64,000 nt of DNA, taken from positions 1 through 64,000 of the forward strand of contig NZ_CANBCP010000001.1 in NCBI RefSeq assembly GCF_947367085.1, in the 5' to 3' direction. The position numbers were made by a program, and so were the translations under genes. The notes beneath the pieces were generated by a model. That model searched no databases, had not been told where the DNA came from, and saw nothing but the letters and a program-made list of their open reading frames with translations. Of this stretch, positions 8,428 to 17,044 are shown piece by piece. Every line of letters starts with the position of its first letter. Within the stretch, counting starts at the first letter, position 1. The stretch is from an uncultured Lactobacillus sp. GTDB lineage: Bacteria; Bacillota; Bacilli; Lactobacillales; Lactobacillaceae.

Positions 8428-8610
8428 ATGAAATCATTAAAGCAAGAAGTAATGGATTTTGTCATCACCTATCTACTACTATTCGCTTACTTTTTTATGG
8501 ATATGCGCATGATAAATATGCAAACTTTTATAAGGCCACTGCTATTGAGCATAGTCTTAATTGCAGCTGGACAATTGGTGGGCTATTTTTATAATAAAAG
8601 CAAAAAATGA
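8428..8610 (+). CDS. Small two-segment membrane protein
   Basis: 60 residues with two hydrophobic segments (about 10-27 and 36-53). ATG 8428 follows AAAGGCGGTG. It is last in the run 7934-8151-8428 and ends just before a bidirectional terminator. Runs of such small proteins near Rgg regulators in lactobacilli are often immunity or bacteriocin related; here that is inference only. Confidence 0.55.
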   Translation: MKSLKQEVMDFVITYLLLFAYFFMDMRMINMQTFIRPLLLSIVLIAAGQLVGYFYNKSKK

Positions 8611-8624
8611 TCTCCTCAAAACGC

Positions 8625-8655
8625 AAAAAGAATCCCAAGCGGGATTCTTTTTTAA
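8625..8655. terminator. Bidirectional rho-independent terminator
   Basis: AAAAAGAATCCC-AAGC-GGGATTCTTTTT, a perfect 12-bp stem between convergent genes. Confidence 0.9.
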
Positions 8656-8665
8656 TACAAATATT

Positions 8666-10147
8666 CTATTCTTCCATTTCACTCATCATAGCCGCTTCGC
8701 GTTTTGCTTCACGCTTACGAAGTAATGGTAAAACAAATCCAAGACCAAACAATACTACAACTGTAATAATGTTCATCCATAGTTGGTGATTGAAGGCTGG
8801 TGTACCAAGTTCTACGTTTTGTGGGATAAATCCTAAAGTTGCGCAGACAAAAGTAAAGATCAAGCACCAAAAACCAACTGCCAAAGCACCAGTCTTATTC
8901 TTAATGAAGACATAATCTGAGTGGTATTTTTCTTGGTGCATTCTCATTGCTACAAAGGCAAAGAATACCCAACAAGTCTTGTATGGTGAAATAATTCCGT
9001 TAACGTTCAACAGCCAGTTATAAATGGTGTTGATGTTAGGTAATGTTCCTGTCAAAAGAAGCAAGAATAAGCTAAGTCCTACAGTAAAAGTGTAACTGTG
9101 AATTGGGCGACCATTTTTGTTTTTCTTGGTAAGCCATTTTGGCATGAACTTTTCGCCAACATCCCCAGCAAATACACGACTTGATGCATCGAGCAGCACT
9201 GCCAATTGTGCCATCATGAAGATTGCTTGCACAACTGCAAAGATGTACATTAAGACTTTACCCATTCCTAAACTTTCACCCAAAAGCTGGAAGGCGTAGT
9301 AAGGACCGTTCATCTTAAAGTCATGCGGAATATGATGTGCGTTAAAGAACATTGCTAAAGCAAGCGTTCCAAAGATAGTCAAAAATCCTGTCATGATTGC
9401 CAGCATCCACATTGCCTTAGGAAAATCACGCTTAGGATTCTTCATCTGTTGCACGTATGGTGCAGCTAATTCCGCACCAGACATAGCGAAGATCAAAAGT
9501 CCGGTAGTTGAGAAATAATTCAAGCTAAATGAAGGCTTAAATGCGCCCCAATTAAATGGTTGAGTTGCAATGTGGTGTCCATGCATCACTGACCACGCAG
9601 CAAGCAATACAAAAAGCATCGACATAATGAACATAGCTCCCCCACCAATTAAAGAAAGGATTTCTAGTGAGTTGCGCAATTTGTTTTCTAACAAAATAAA
9701 GATCAGTATGATCACAAATGTCAAAATTCCGAACCAGAAAGTCGACATCTTCTTATCCAAGCTATTGTTTCCGAAAATCATCCAGCTAAACGACACGATA
9801 ACTGAGTTAGAAACGTCAACAATATAAGGCACACTCTGCACCCAATACATCCACGAAGTCCAATATCCTAAAGTATCATTCGTACTTCTTCTTACCCAAG
9901 AAGCGAGTCCTCCATCTTGATTATCAAAGGTCAAACTCATTTGACTACTAATCAATGCGTAAGGAATCACATATGAAAACAGTAAGAAAATCCAAGAAAT
10001 AACTACCGACAATCCCTGATTTTGGAAGGGATAGAAAATATTTTCAAAACTAATAATCGTTACAAAGTCAATTAAGGCAATGACTGGCCAACTCATATAG
10101 TGCTTTTTATTCGGTTCTAAGCTATCTAAGATATCTGGTTTATCCAA
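8666..10147 (-). CDS. APC-family amino acid permease, probable amino acid/amine antiporter
   Basis: 493 residues with about twelve membrane segments and the overall sequence pattern of glutamate/GABA-type APC antiporters (N-terminal SWPVIALIDFVTI region, GAELAAPYVQQMKNPKRDFPKA in the middle). Start is TTG 10147 with AGGAGG 8 bases upstream. It is divergent from ornithine decarboxylase, so ornithine/putrescine exchange is the likely job: together they consume intracellular protons and build a proton motive force. The substrate is inferred from context; glutamate/GABA exchange is the alternative. Confidence 0.85.
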   Translation of the reverse strand: MDKPDILDSLEPNKKHYMSWPVIALIDFVTIISFENIFYPFQNQGLSVVISWIFLLFSYVIPYALISSQMSLTFDNQDGGLASWVRRSTNDTLGYWTSWMYWVQSVPYIVDVSNSVIVSFSWMIFGNNSLDKKMSTFWFGILTFVIILIFILLENKLRNSLEILSLIGGGAMFIMSMLFVLLAAWSVMHGHHIATQPFNWGAFKPSFSLNYFSTTGLLIFAMSGAELAAPYVQQMKNPKRDFPKAMWMLAIMTGFLTIFGTLALAMFFNAHHIPHDFKMNGPYYAFQLLGESLGMGKVLMYIFAVVQAIFMMAQLAVLLDASSRVFAGDVGEKFMPKWLTKKNKNGRPIHSYTFTVGLSLFLLLLTGTLPNINTIYNWLLNVNGIISPYKTCWVFFAFVAMRMHQEKYHSDYVFIKNKTGALAVGFWCLIFTFVCATLGFIPQNVELGTPAFNHQLWMNIITVVVLFGLGFVLPLLRKREAKREAAMMSEMEE

Positions 10148-10233
10148 TTTTATTTCCTCCTAAATTTAATCGCCATTATCTATGCGAAAAAATTTGGAGG
10201 TTTCAATACGATAAGCAAAGTATTTAAAACCAC

Positions 10234-10263
10234 TTGTCTATAACCTCAATAAGTAGATATAAT
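10234..10263 (+). promoter_or_regulatory. Promoter of ornithine decarboxylase
   Basis: TTGTCT, 18-base spacer, TATAAT. Transcription would begin near 10270 and leave a leader of about 110 bases before the decarboxylase start. Confidence 0.65.
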
Positions 10264-10276
10264 TTATGCCGTAACA

Positions 10277-10357
10277 TCCTTATATTTATTTGAGATGAAA
10301 AAACATCCGCCAAAAATTATAAGGATTTATGAAGCTTTTGCAAGGCTTTTTTGAAAA
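10277..10357 (+). promoter_or_regulatory. Structured ODC leader with possible leader peptide and attenuator
   Basis: ATCCTTATA (10277-10285) can pair perfectly with TATAAGGAT (10318-10326). A short hairpin AAGCTT...AAGGCTT with a T6 run follows (about 10332-10352), like a weak terminator. An ORF of 19 codons (10295-10354, MKKHPPKIIRIYEAFARLF) covers both elements and contains a Pro-Pro pair. Its RBS is weak. The arrangement fits a leader-peptide attenuator that responds to ornithine or polyamines, but this is inference. Confidence 0.4.
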
Positions 10358-10381
10358 TAATAGGGAACATAAGGTGAAAAA

Positions 10382-12475
10382 ATGAATTTTCTAAAAATTG
10401 CTGTCGACAGCACAATTAAAAATGCGCAATTTTCCGATTGGGACACTGCGCACCTTAATCAAGATATACAGGCAAGTAGCCTAGCCGCGATTGTTGTAGC
10501 GAGCGAAAATGGCTTAAAAACTGCTCACGATCTTCAAAAAACTTCTGGTCTTGGCATCCCTATTATTAAAGTTTCACGTGAAACGATTTCTCAAGACGAA
10601 AAAGATCAAATTCTGCGCAAAGCTAAAGCTTATACAAATGAAATGGTCCCGGGATTTTTAAGTGATCTAGTGAACTTTGCTCAAGATCGGCCCGTTAGTT
10701 TTACAACTCCTGGTCACCATAATGGACTTTATTATGAAAAACACCCTGCTGGTGTTGTCTTCAACCGCTTTTTTGGCGAGAACTTGATGTTTGCTGATAC
10801 CAGCGACACAGTCGCTGAGCTTGGCGACACGATGACTCACGAAGGAACACCCCTAACTGCTGAACAAAAGGCAGCTGAAACTTACAATGCCGACAAGGTC
10901 TACTTTTGTACGAATGGAACAACCAGTGCTAACTCCATCTGTGCTAGTGCGCTTTTAACTGATGGGGACTTAGTTTTATTTGATCGTAACAACCACAAGT
11001 CTTTATATAATAGTGCCTTGGTCATGAGCGGAGCTAAACCGGTTTATATTCCGACTGACCGTAATGCTTTAGGATTAATTGGAGAAATGGATCCTGCTGC
11101 TTTAGATGAAGAAAATCTACGCCAGCAAATTGCTAAAGTTGATCCTGAAAAAGCTAAGGCTAAGCGGCCGTTTAGATTAGCAATTATCCAATCAGAAACT
11201 TACGACGGTTTATTTTACGATGCCAAATGGATGATCGATAAAATAGGCAAGTTATGTGACTACATTTTATTCGATTGTGCTTGGGGCGGCTTTGAACAAT
11301 TTGTTCCAATTATGAAGCACCTATCTCCTCTGTCGCTTAATTTTGGACCAGATGATCCGGGAATTTTAGTTACTCAATCATTGCACAAACAGCAAGCTGG
11401 GATGGGACAAGCCTCCCAAATTTTGAAAAAAGATAGTCACCTCAAAGGCCAAAAACGCTATGTTGACCACAAGCACTTCAATCATGCCTATCTCAAATTC
11501 GTAACTTCTAGTTATTCTTACCCACTATATGCCTCTCTGACTGTGAACTCATATTTAACTGCTGGAAGCGGCAATAAAAAATGGTGGGATGAAATCTTAC
11601 GTTTAGGAATTGAATGGCGCAAGACACTGCTAGCAAAATCTAAGCTCTTTAAACCACTAGTTCCTGATAATTTTGCAAAAATTTCTACTGAAGAACTGGC
11701 AACTAATGCTAAATACTGGGAATTTAACCCTACTGACAATTGGCATGGCTTTAACAAAATTGCCAAGGGCGAAGCTATGCTTGATCCACTTAAAATCACC
11801 GTCAAAACTCCAGGGATCGATGTTAAAAACTCACGCTATGAAAAAGATGGTATCCCCGGACCAGTCGTTGCTGAATTTTTAATGGAAAAGCGGATTATTC
11901 GCGCTAAAGATGATCTGAATTCATTACTATTTTTGCTCACCCCTGGTGACACAAAGAAAGAATTAGACATTTTACTGGATGCCTTTTTAGAATTTGAAAA
12001 ATTCTATGATGAAGATGCGCCATTAAGCAAAGTTTTGCCTAAATTAAGCAAGGTTTATCCAGAGCGTTATAAAGGTTATACTTTAAGACAGTTATGTGGT
12101 GAGATGCACAATTACTACCGTAAAAATAAAACTTTCACCTTGCAAAAAGATTTGTTTGCCAAAACTAACATGCAAGACTATGTCATGACGCCTGAAGCTG
12201 CGAATCAATTATTCATGAAAAACGAAAGTGAATTGGTTGATTTAAATGATGCTGCAGGACGAATTGCGGCCGAAGGAGCCCTCCCTTATCCACCTGGGGT
12301 CTTTATCGTGGCACCTGGTGAAAAATGGGGTCAGATTGACAAGCAATATTTTGAGGTTTTAGTAGGTGCAATTGAACGCTTCCCAGGCTTTGTGCCAGAG
12401 ATTCAAGGTGTTTATTGGGACCAAAAGTCAGATGGCAAAATTAAGGTTCAAGCTGAAGTACTGAAGGAAAAATAA
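10382..12475 (+). CDS. speF: Ornithine decarboxylase (PLP fold type I, inducible type)
   Basis: 697 residues, the usual size for bacterial acid-inducible ornithine/lysine/arginine decarboxylases. Converts ornithine to putrescine and CO2 in the cytoplasm. Layout: N-terminal wing domain (1-105), PLP core with TTPGHHNGLYYEKHPAG, TNGTTSAN and the PLP lysine in SLHKQQAGMGQ near residue 337, and a C-terminal domain ending with PYPPGVFIVAPGEKW. Ornithine rather than lysine or arginine preference is inferred from overall resemblance to lactobacillus ODCs. Start ATG follows AAGGTG. Overlap-like spacing of 10 bases to the next gene indicates an operon. Confidence 0.9.
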   Translation: MNFLKIAVDSTIKNAQFSDWDTAHLNQDIQASSLAAIVVASENGLKTAHDLQKTSGLGIPIIKVSRETISQDEKDQILRKAKAYTNEMVPGFLSDLVNFAQDRPVSFTTPGHHNGLYYEKHPAGVVFNRFFGENLMFADTSDTVAELGDTMTHEGTPLTAEQKAAETYNADKVYFCTNGTTSANSICASALLTDGDLVLFDRNNHKSLYNSALVMSGAKPVYIPTDRNALGLIGEMDPAALDEENLRQQIAKVDPEKAKAKRPFRLAIIQSETYDGLFYDAKWMIDKIGKLCDYILFDCAWGGFEQFVPIMKHLSPLSLNFGPDDPGILVTQSLHKQQAGMGQASQILKKDSHLKGQKRYVDHKHFNHAYLKFVTSSYSYPLYASLTVNSYLTAGSGNKKWWDEILRLGIEWRKTLLAKSKLFKPLVPDNFAKISTEELATNAKYWEFNPTDNWHGFNKIAKGEAMLDPLKITVKTPGIDVKNSRYEKDGIPGPVVAEFLMEKRIIRAKDDLNSLLFLLTPGDTKKELDILLDAFLEFEKFYDEDAPLSKVLPKLSKVYPERYKGYTLRQLCGEMHNYYRKNKTFTLQKDLFAKTNMQDYVMTPEAANQLFMKNESELVDLNDAAGRIAAEGALPYPPGVFIVAPGEKWGQIDKQYFEVLVGAIERFPGFVPEIQGVYWDQKSDGKIKVQAEVLKEK

Positions 12476-12485
12476 GGAGGAAATT

Positions 12486-13751
12486 ATGTCATTTTCATGG
12501 AAAGAAGATTTACCAGCGGAATTAAAAGAAAAAGTTGAAAAGGTTGATAAAAAAATTGCTGGACGCTTAAACGAAATCGATGAACAAGTTTTATACAACC
12601 AACAACGCGTACTAGAATTATTTAGAAAACACCGTGTCGGTGAAGAAGATTTGGTCCCATCAACTGGTTACGGTTATGACGATATGGGTCGTGATAAGAT
12701 CGAAGCCATTTATGCGGACTACTTTAAAACCGGTGATGCTTTGGTGCGTCCACAATTTTCTTCAGCAACACAAGCTATTTCAGTTGGCTTATTCAGTATG
12801 CTTCGCCCTGGCGATACCCTTTATTATTTAACGGGAATGCCATATGATACTATTCAAGAAGTTATTGGCTTAGCAGGAGACAAGCCTGGCAATATGAAAG
12901 AATGGGGCATTAACTTTAAGCACACTGACTTATTAGACAACGGTGAAGTTGATTATGAACAAGCTAAAAAAGACTTGCAAGATAAGTCTATTAAGGTCGT
13001 AACCATCCAGCGCTCACTAGGATATGCTGTCCGCGCCAGTTTTACTATGGAAAAGATTAAAAAGATGCTTAAGTTCATCAAGGAAGTTCGTCCTGATGTG
13101 AAGATCTTCGTTGATAACTGCTATGGCGAATTTTCTGAAACTGAAGAGCCAACTTTTTATGGTGCAGATATGCTAGCTGGCTCACTTTTCAAAAATGCTG
13201 GTGCTGGAATTGTTAAAGGCGGCGCATTCTTAGCTGGTAAAAAAGAATTAATTGAAGGTGCTGGCTCTCGCCTTAACGTACCGGGTGCTGGTAAAGGCGA
13301 AGGTGCAACATGGGGATATTTACGTGATATTTACCAAGGATTCTTCATGGCACCTCACACTACCGGAGAAGCAATCAAGGGCATGATTTTTACAGCAGCT
13401 TTGTGTGAAGAAATGGGCATGAAAGTTGCGCCTAAATGGGATGATCCAAGAACTGATATCGTTCAAACTGTAACTTTCGGTAAGCCTGATCCAATGGTTA
13501 AATTCTGTGCTGCAATTCAGCACTATTCTCCAATGAACTCATTCGTTGACCCAATTCCATACCACCAAGATGGCTACGAAGATGATGTTGTCATGGCTTC
13601 AGGTAGTTTTACTGAAGGTTCAACAATTGAGCTTTCTTCTGACGGTCCATTGCGTGATCCATACCGTCTTTATATTCAAGGTGGCCTTTCTTATGCACAC
13701 GACAAGATTGCCATTACCCACGCTGTAGAAGAAACTTTTTATAAGAAATAA
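12486..13751 (+). CDS. Methionine gamma-lyase-family / 'aluminium resistance' PLP protein (YnbB-like)
   Basis: 421 residues with the pattern of the Cys/Met-metabolism-related family annotated as methionine gamma-lyase family or aluminium resistance protein (B. subtilis YnbB). Visible features are QFSSATQAISVGLFSMLRPGD, VFVDNCYGEF-type aspartate region and SLFKNAGAGIVKGGAFLAG, where one Lys should carry PLP. The reaction is not established. It follows ODC with AAGGAGGAAATT as RBS, so it is cotranscribed. A terminator ends the unit. Confidence 0.85.
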   Translation: MSFSWKEDLPAELKEKVEKVDKKIAGRLNEIDEQVLYNQQRVLELFRKHRVGEEDLVPSTGYGYDDMGRDKIEAIYADYFKTGDALVRPQFSSATQAISVGLFSMLRPGDTLYYLTGMPYDTIQEVIGLAGDKPGNMKEWGINFKHTDLLDNGEVDYEQAKKDLQDKSIKVVTIQRSLGYAVRASFTMEKIKKMLKFIKEVRPDVKIFVDNCYGEFSETEEPTFYGADMLAGSLFKNAGAGIVKGGAFLAGKKELIEGAGSRLNVPGAGKGEGATWGYLRDIYQGFFMAPHTTGEAIKGMIFTAALCEEMGMKVAPKWDDPRTDIVQTVTFGKPDPMVKFCAAIQHYSPMNSFVDPIPYHQDGYEDDVVMASGSFTEGSTIELSSDGPLRDPYRLYIQGGLSYAHDKIAITHAVEETFYKK

Positions 13752-13771
13752 ACAGAATTAGTCAAAAAACA

Positions 13772-13804
13772 AAGGACACGGCATTTTCACTGTGTCCTTA
13801 TTTT
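13772..13804. terminator. Rho-independent terminator between convergent genes
   Basis: AAGGACAC...GTGTCCTT stem followed by ATTTTTA; lies between the YnbB-like gene and the convergent crp/fnr gene. Confidence 0.8.
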
Positions 13805-14454
13805 TATTCATTAATTGTAATTACTTTCTTATTTACCTCGATCTTATTCTCTTTTACTAATTCTTTGAGCTTACGGCTAAAAGTCTCCGGGGTAATTCCT
13901 AGATAGCTTGCTAAATCTTTCTTTTTTAATTCGAGCTTGACTTGATTGCTGCCCTGCTTTTTAGATAGGTCATCTAGATATGCTAGTATCCTTTGCTTAG
14001 CATCCATTGAATTACGACGGACTGTATTTTGCTCGGCTGTTACTAGTTTTTGACCAAAATCATTCAGTAAGCTCAAGGCTAAATCTGGCGTTTGTCTAAT
14101 CAAATTTTGAAAATCACGTCTAGTCATCGAACATACCCAGGTGTCAGTAGTTGCTTGGACAAAATTTTCGCGAGAATTACTGGAAAATAAGTGTTCTTGG
14201 CCTTCTGAATCACCAGTAGTTAAAGTACCTAGAATCGTCTCTTTCCCATCTTCATTCAAGCTATAGACTTTGGCATTTCCCTTATCCATGACTAGCATCC
14301 CATCTTTTCCATCCATTGGCTGGCGAATCAAGCTGCCTTTAGGGAAATATTCTTGGTGCGCTGATATCGGGACTAGTTTTTTTCTCAAAGATTCTGGCAA
14401 GTCCTTAAAAAGAGCCGCCTTACTTAAACAGGCAAGTGGCGAATGTTTTGGCAT
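13804..14454 (-). CDS. Crp/Fnr-family transcriptional regulator
   Basis: 216 residues. N-terminal cyclic-nucleotide-binding-like beta-roll (about 20-130) and C-terminal winged HTH (KKKDLASYLGITPETFSRKLKELVKENKI). Only two cysteines are visible (near residues 9 and 107), so it is not a four-Cys FNR iron-sulfur sensor; a two-Cys FLP-like redox sensor is possible. It is divergent from the gene at 14596, and a perfect 18-bp palindrome lies between them, the probable binding site. Confidence 0.88.
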   Translation of the reverse strand: MPKHSPLACLSKAALFKDLPESLRKKLVPISAHQEYFPKGSLIRQPMDGKDGMLVMDKGNAKVYSLNEDGKETILGTLTTGDSEGQEHLFSSNSRENFVQATTDTWVCSMTRRDFQNLIRQTPDLALSLLNDFGQKLVTAEQNTVRRNSMDAKQRILAYLDDLSKKQGSNQVKLELKKKDLASYLGITPETFSRKLKELVKENKIEVNKKVITINE

Positions 14455-14543
14455 TTTTATTCTTCTTTCTTGATTTAAATCAATTTTATTATACTACATC
14501 CGCCTATAATTAAAGATATAAACGTTAAAAAATTATTCTTCAG

Positions 14544-14561
14544 TTTATCGATTTCGATAAA
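14544..14561. promoter_or_regulatory. Perfect palindrome, candidate Crp/Fnr-type operator
   Basis: TTTATCGA-TT-TCGATAAA has 8-bp arms and a 2-base centre, with size and symmetry like Crp/Fnr family sites. It is 35 bases upstream of the 14596 gene and 90 bases from the divergent regulator. Confidence 0.6.
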
Positions 14562-14595
14562 GCTAAAGCGTGACTTAAAAGAAAGGATCTTAACT

Positions 14596-15153
14596 ATGAC
14601 TAAATACATTGCTCACATCAAGCCACTTAACTCTGAAAAAATCGGCTGCAAGCCTCATGGAACCGCTGAATTTACTGAAAATGGTGACACGCTCCACATC
14701 AAAGTTGAAATGTTTGATACTCCAAAAAATATCGAACACTGGGAACACTTCCATGGTTTTGCGGACGGTAAAACTGCTCAAGCTGCAACTATGGCCCAAG
14801 ATGTTAACCACGATGGCTTTGTCGATTTACCAGAAACTGAACCAGTCTCAGGAACTACGATGGTACCCCTTGACGCCGATCCTGCCAAAATGAATATTCC
14901 TAACAACACTTATCCTGTTGCCGACAGCAAAGGATATTATGAATATGAAATCGACGTACCAATGGCAGAATTACAAGCTAACTTTAAAAAGGCATTTGGC
15001 TCTAGCGACTTACAATTAGATAAGCGCGTGGTATACGTTCATGGCGTCCCTAAAACCATGGAATTACCTGACAGTGTTAAAGGCTGCGTAATGGATTACG
15101 ATGCTCACACCACATTACCAATTGCCGCTGGCAATATCGAAAAGCAAAACTAG
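14596..15153 (+). CDS. Unknown cytoplasmic protein with an EF-hand-like loop
   Basis: 185 residues, no signal peptide or membrane segment. Contains EHWEHFHGFADGKTA followed by DVNHDGFVDLPE, which fits the 12-residue EF-hand/dockerin calcium loop (D-x-N-x-D-G-x-V-D-x-x-E). His-rich surroundings may bind another metal. RBS AAAGGA is well placed. Shares a divergent promoter and palindrome with a Crp/Fnr regulator, so it is likely its target. Resemblance to CHRD-type proteins is weak; function unknown. Confidence 0.7.
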   Translation: MTKYIAHIKPLNSEKIGCKPHGTAEFTENGDTLHIKVEMFDTPKNIEHWEHFHGFADGKTAQAATMAQDVNHDGFVDLPETEPVSGTTMVPLDADPAKMNIPNNTYPVADSKGYYEYEIDVPMAELQANFKKAFGSSDLQLDKRVVYVHGVPKTMELPDSVKGCVMDYDAHTTLPIAAGNIEKQN

Positions 15154-15183
15154 TTAAAATTGGATACGCAATTGCTTGCTGCT

Positions 15184-15214
15184 AAAAAATGATCCAACTA
15201 GGATCATTTTTTCT
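15184..15214. terminator. Rho-independent terminator
   Basis: AAAAAATGATCC-AACTA-GGATCATTTTTT, a 12-bp perfect stem shared by convergent genes. Confidence 0.88.
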
Positions 15215-15395
15215 TTTCGTCAATGCGATATATAGTCTGAGAAAATTTATATAGATTGGTAACATCCTGTCCAATTCTGGGATAATCTTTTAACAAATCT
15301 AAGTTTTTAGATGTCAGTCCAACATATTTTTGAATAGTGATATCTGATATTTGCAATTCTTTTTGCCAATAATTAATCGACTCTTCACTTTTCAA
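15204..15395 (-). CDS. Small conserved-looking protein of unknown function
   Basis: 63 residues, helical and charged (MKSEESINYWQKELQISD... IYRIDEKKK), starting at TTG 15395. The start overlaps the stop of the upstream reading frame at 15385-15387, a coupled arrangement. Resembles the second member of a small two-gene unit, possibly toxin-antitoxin like, but no family is recognised and the upstream partner lacks a start. Confidence 0.4.
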   Translation of the reverse strand: MKSEESINYWQKELQISDITIQKYVGLTSKNLDLLKDYPRIGQDVTNLYKFSQTIYRIDEKKK

Positions 15396-15630
15396 ATTTT
15401 GCCTTCATGTCAGCTTCATCAGCCCACTCGTCATCTTTAAAATCATCAAAACTACGTTCAATAAGGTCTCTATCATGCTTGATATCACTGGCTTTAAAAT
15501 TCAAGATTATTTCATGTCTTTTAGAATCAATCTTGTATTCTACTAGCGAGCCCACTTTGCATGAAATCCGATAATTTGTTAGGGTGGATATAGTTACTAT
15601 ATTTTTACAAGCAATTTTAAGGAGTGATTT
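15385..15630 (-). pseudogene. Remnant of an acidic small protein gene
   Basis: Frame reading VEYKIDSKRHEIILNFKASDIKHDRD... then FDDFKDDEWADEADMKAKFEK and TGA, open back to 15630 but without ATG; GTG or TTG codons inside lack an RBS. The coding-like composition and overlap with the 63-codon ORF suggest a two-gene unit whose 5' end was replaced by the promoter region of the divergent MFS gene. Confidence 0.4.
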
Positions 15631-15634
15631 TTAC

Positions 15635-15659
15635 AGAGACTCTTTTAAGGTCTCTTTTT
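15635..15659 (+). promoter_or_regulatory. Hairpin directly before the MFS start codon
   Basis: AGAGAC-tcttttaag-GTCTCT followed by TTTT ends one base before ATG 15660. It contains the only RBS-like AAGG, so it could hide the start or act as a terminator. Confidence 0.45.
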
Positions 15660-17000
15660 ATGAGTGAGCAAACAAATAATTTAAACGAAGTGAAACCAAA
15701 GAAGAATTATAAAAAAGCACCACTGATGCCAATTCATGTTCGAGTGTTAGTAGCTGTAATCCTAGGTCAAATTGCCTGCGGTTTTTCCTTGGGTATTTCT
15801 GGGACCGCCTTATCTAATGCGGCAAAGTACTTAAACATCAATGACCTTTGGACAGGTCTTATTGGAGCTGGTTCATTAATTGGACTTGCTGGCAGTATCG
15901 TAATTGGCAGAATTTCTGACAAGATTGGTCGTCGAAAATTACTCATGATCAATATGTACATCTTGGGTGTTTTTTCATTATTGCAATTGTTAACCGCCAA
16001 TTTTGTCCTAATTTTTATCATCAGAGTCATTATTGGGCTGATGATTGCCGTCGACTACACAGTTGGTAATGCCTTGCTTACCGAGTGGCTGCCAGCTGGT
16101 GAAGATAGCAAGCGCCAGAGTCATTTATTGATTTATTGGACAATTGGTTTTATTGCATCATATTTAACTGGGACATTTGTCACAGGCTTTGGTTCTTATA
16201 CTTGGCAAGTTATTTTAGCTACTGGTGCAATTCCTGCATTTATTGCCGCAATTTTCAGGTCAATTTTCCCATTACCTGCTTCTCCAAGCTGGCTCGCTAG
16301 CCGAGGTAAAGTTAAGAAAGCAAATAAAGTTATTAAAAAGCACATGGGACGCAAGTGGGGTCTTCCCAAACGTTTAAAAAAGGCGAAACCAGTTAAAGAA
16401 GTTACGTGGAAAATTCTCTTTTCTAAAAAATACTTGCGTCGCACTTTAGTTGGCGGATTATTCTATGCCTGCCAAGCCTTCGCTTTCTTTGGCATCAGTA
16501 TTTTCTTGCCAATCTTACTTCAAGGTATGCATGTAACTGATCAAAAAGTATCCGGAATTATTTACAACGGCGGTATGTTTGTTGGAGTCATCCTTGGAAT
16601 CTTAATTTTTAACAAGATCAGCCGTCGTGCATTTTTAATCTCCAACTTTTTACTTTCAGGCACATTAATCGGCATTTTAGCTTTCGCTAAAAACATCCCA
16701 ACCAGCCTGCAGTTAACAATCTTTTGCTTATTCGCAATTATTCTATCATCAGGCTTAGTTTTAGATTACCCATATCCAACCGAATTATTCGATATTAAAG
16801 TTCGTGGAACTGGAGTTGGGACTTGTATTACAATCAGTCGAATTGGTGCTGCTGCGGGAACATTCTTACTGCCTGTTTTAACTAATCAGGGTGGTTCAAG
16901 TTTATCGATGCTTGTATGTGCAATTGTGCTGCTCGCAAGTTTTATCATCTGCCTACTTTGGGCACCTGAAACTTCACCCCAATTCAAACAAAATAATTGA
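15660..17000 (+). CDS. MFS transporter (sugar or organic acid porter type)
   Basis: 446 residues from ATG 15660. About twelve membrane segments. GRISDKIGRRKLL after segment 2 is the MFS motif A (GxxxDrxGRR), with a related FNKISRRAFL in the second half, and RVIIGLMIAVDYTVGNAL resembles sugar and aromatic-acid porters. Substrate unknown. The ORF track's GTG start at 15624 has its Shine-Dalgarno directly abutting, so I prefer ATG 15660. No clear terminator before the next small gene. Confidence 0.82.
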   Translation: MSEQTNNLNEVKPKKNYKKAPLMPIHVRVLVAVILGQIACGFSLGISGTALSNAAKYLNINDLWTGLIGAGSLIGLAGSIVIGRISDKIGRRKLLMINMYILGVFSLLQLLTANFVLIFIIRVIIGLMIAVDYTVGNALLTEWLPAGEDSKRQSHLLIYWTIGFIASYLTGTFVTGFGSYTWQVILATGAIPAFIAAIFRSIFPLPASPSWLASRGKVKKANKVIKKHMGRKWGLPKRLKKAKPVKEVTWKILFSKKYLRRTLVGGLFYACQAFAFFGISIFLPILLQGMHVTDQKVSGIIYNGGMFVGVILGILIFNKISRRAFLISNFLLSGTLIGILAFAKNIPTSLQLTIFCLFAIILSSGLVLDYPYPTELFDIKVRGTGVGTCITISRIGAAAGTFLLPVLTNQGGSSLSMLVCAIVLLASFIICLLWAPETSPQFKQNN

Positions 17001-17044
17001 TTCGATTCTACTTTTTCTTAAAATTAAGTTTAGAAAGGATACGG

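Noticed and set aside
8607-8789. 60-codon plus-strand ORF after the small membrane genes
   Set aside because: Runs through a terminator and antisense to the permease gene.
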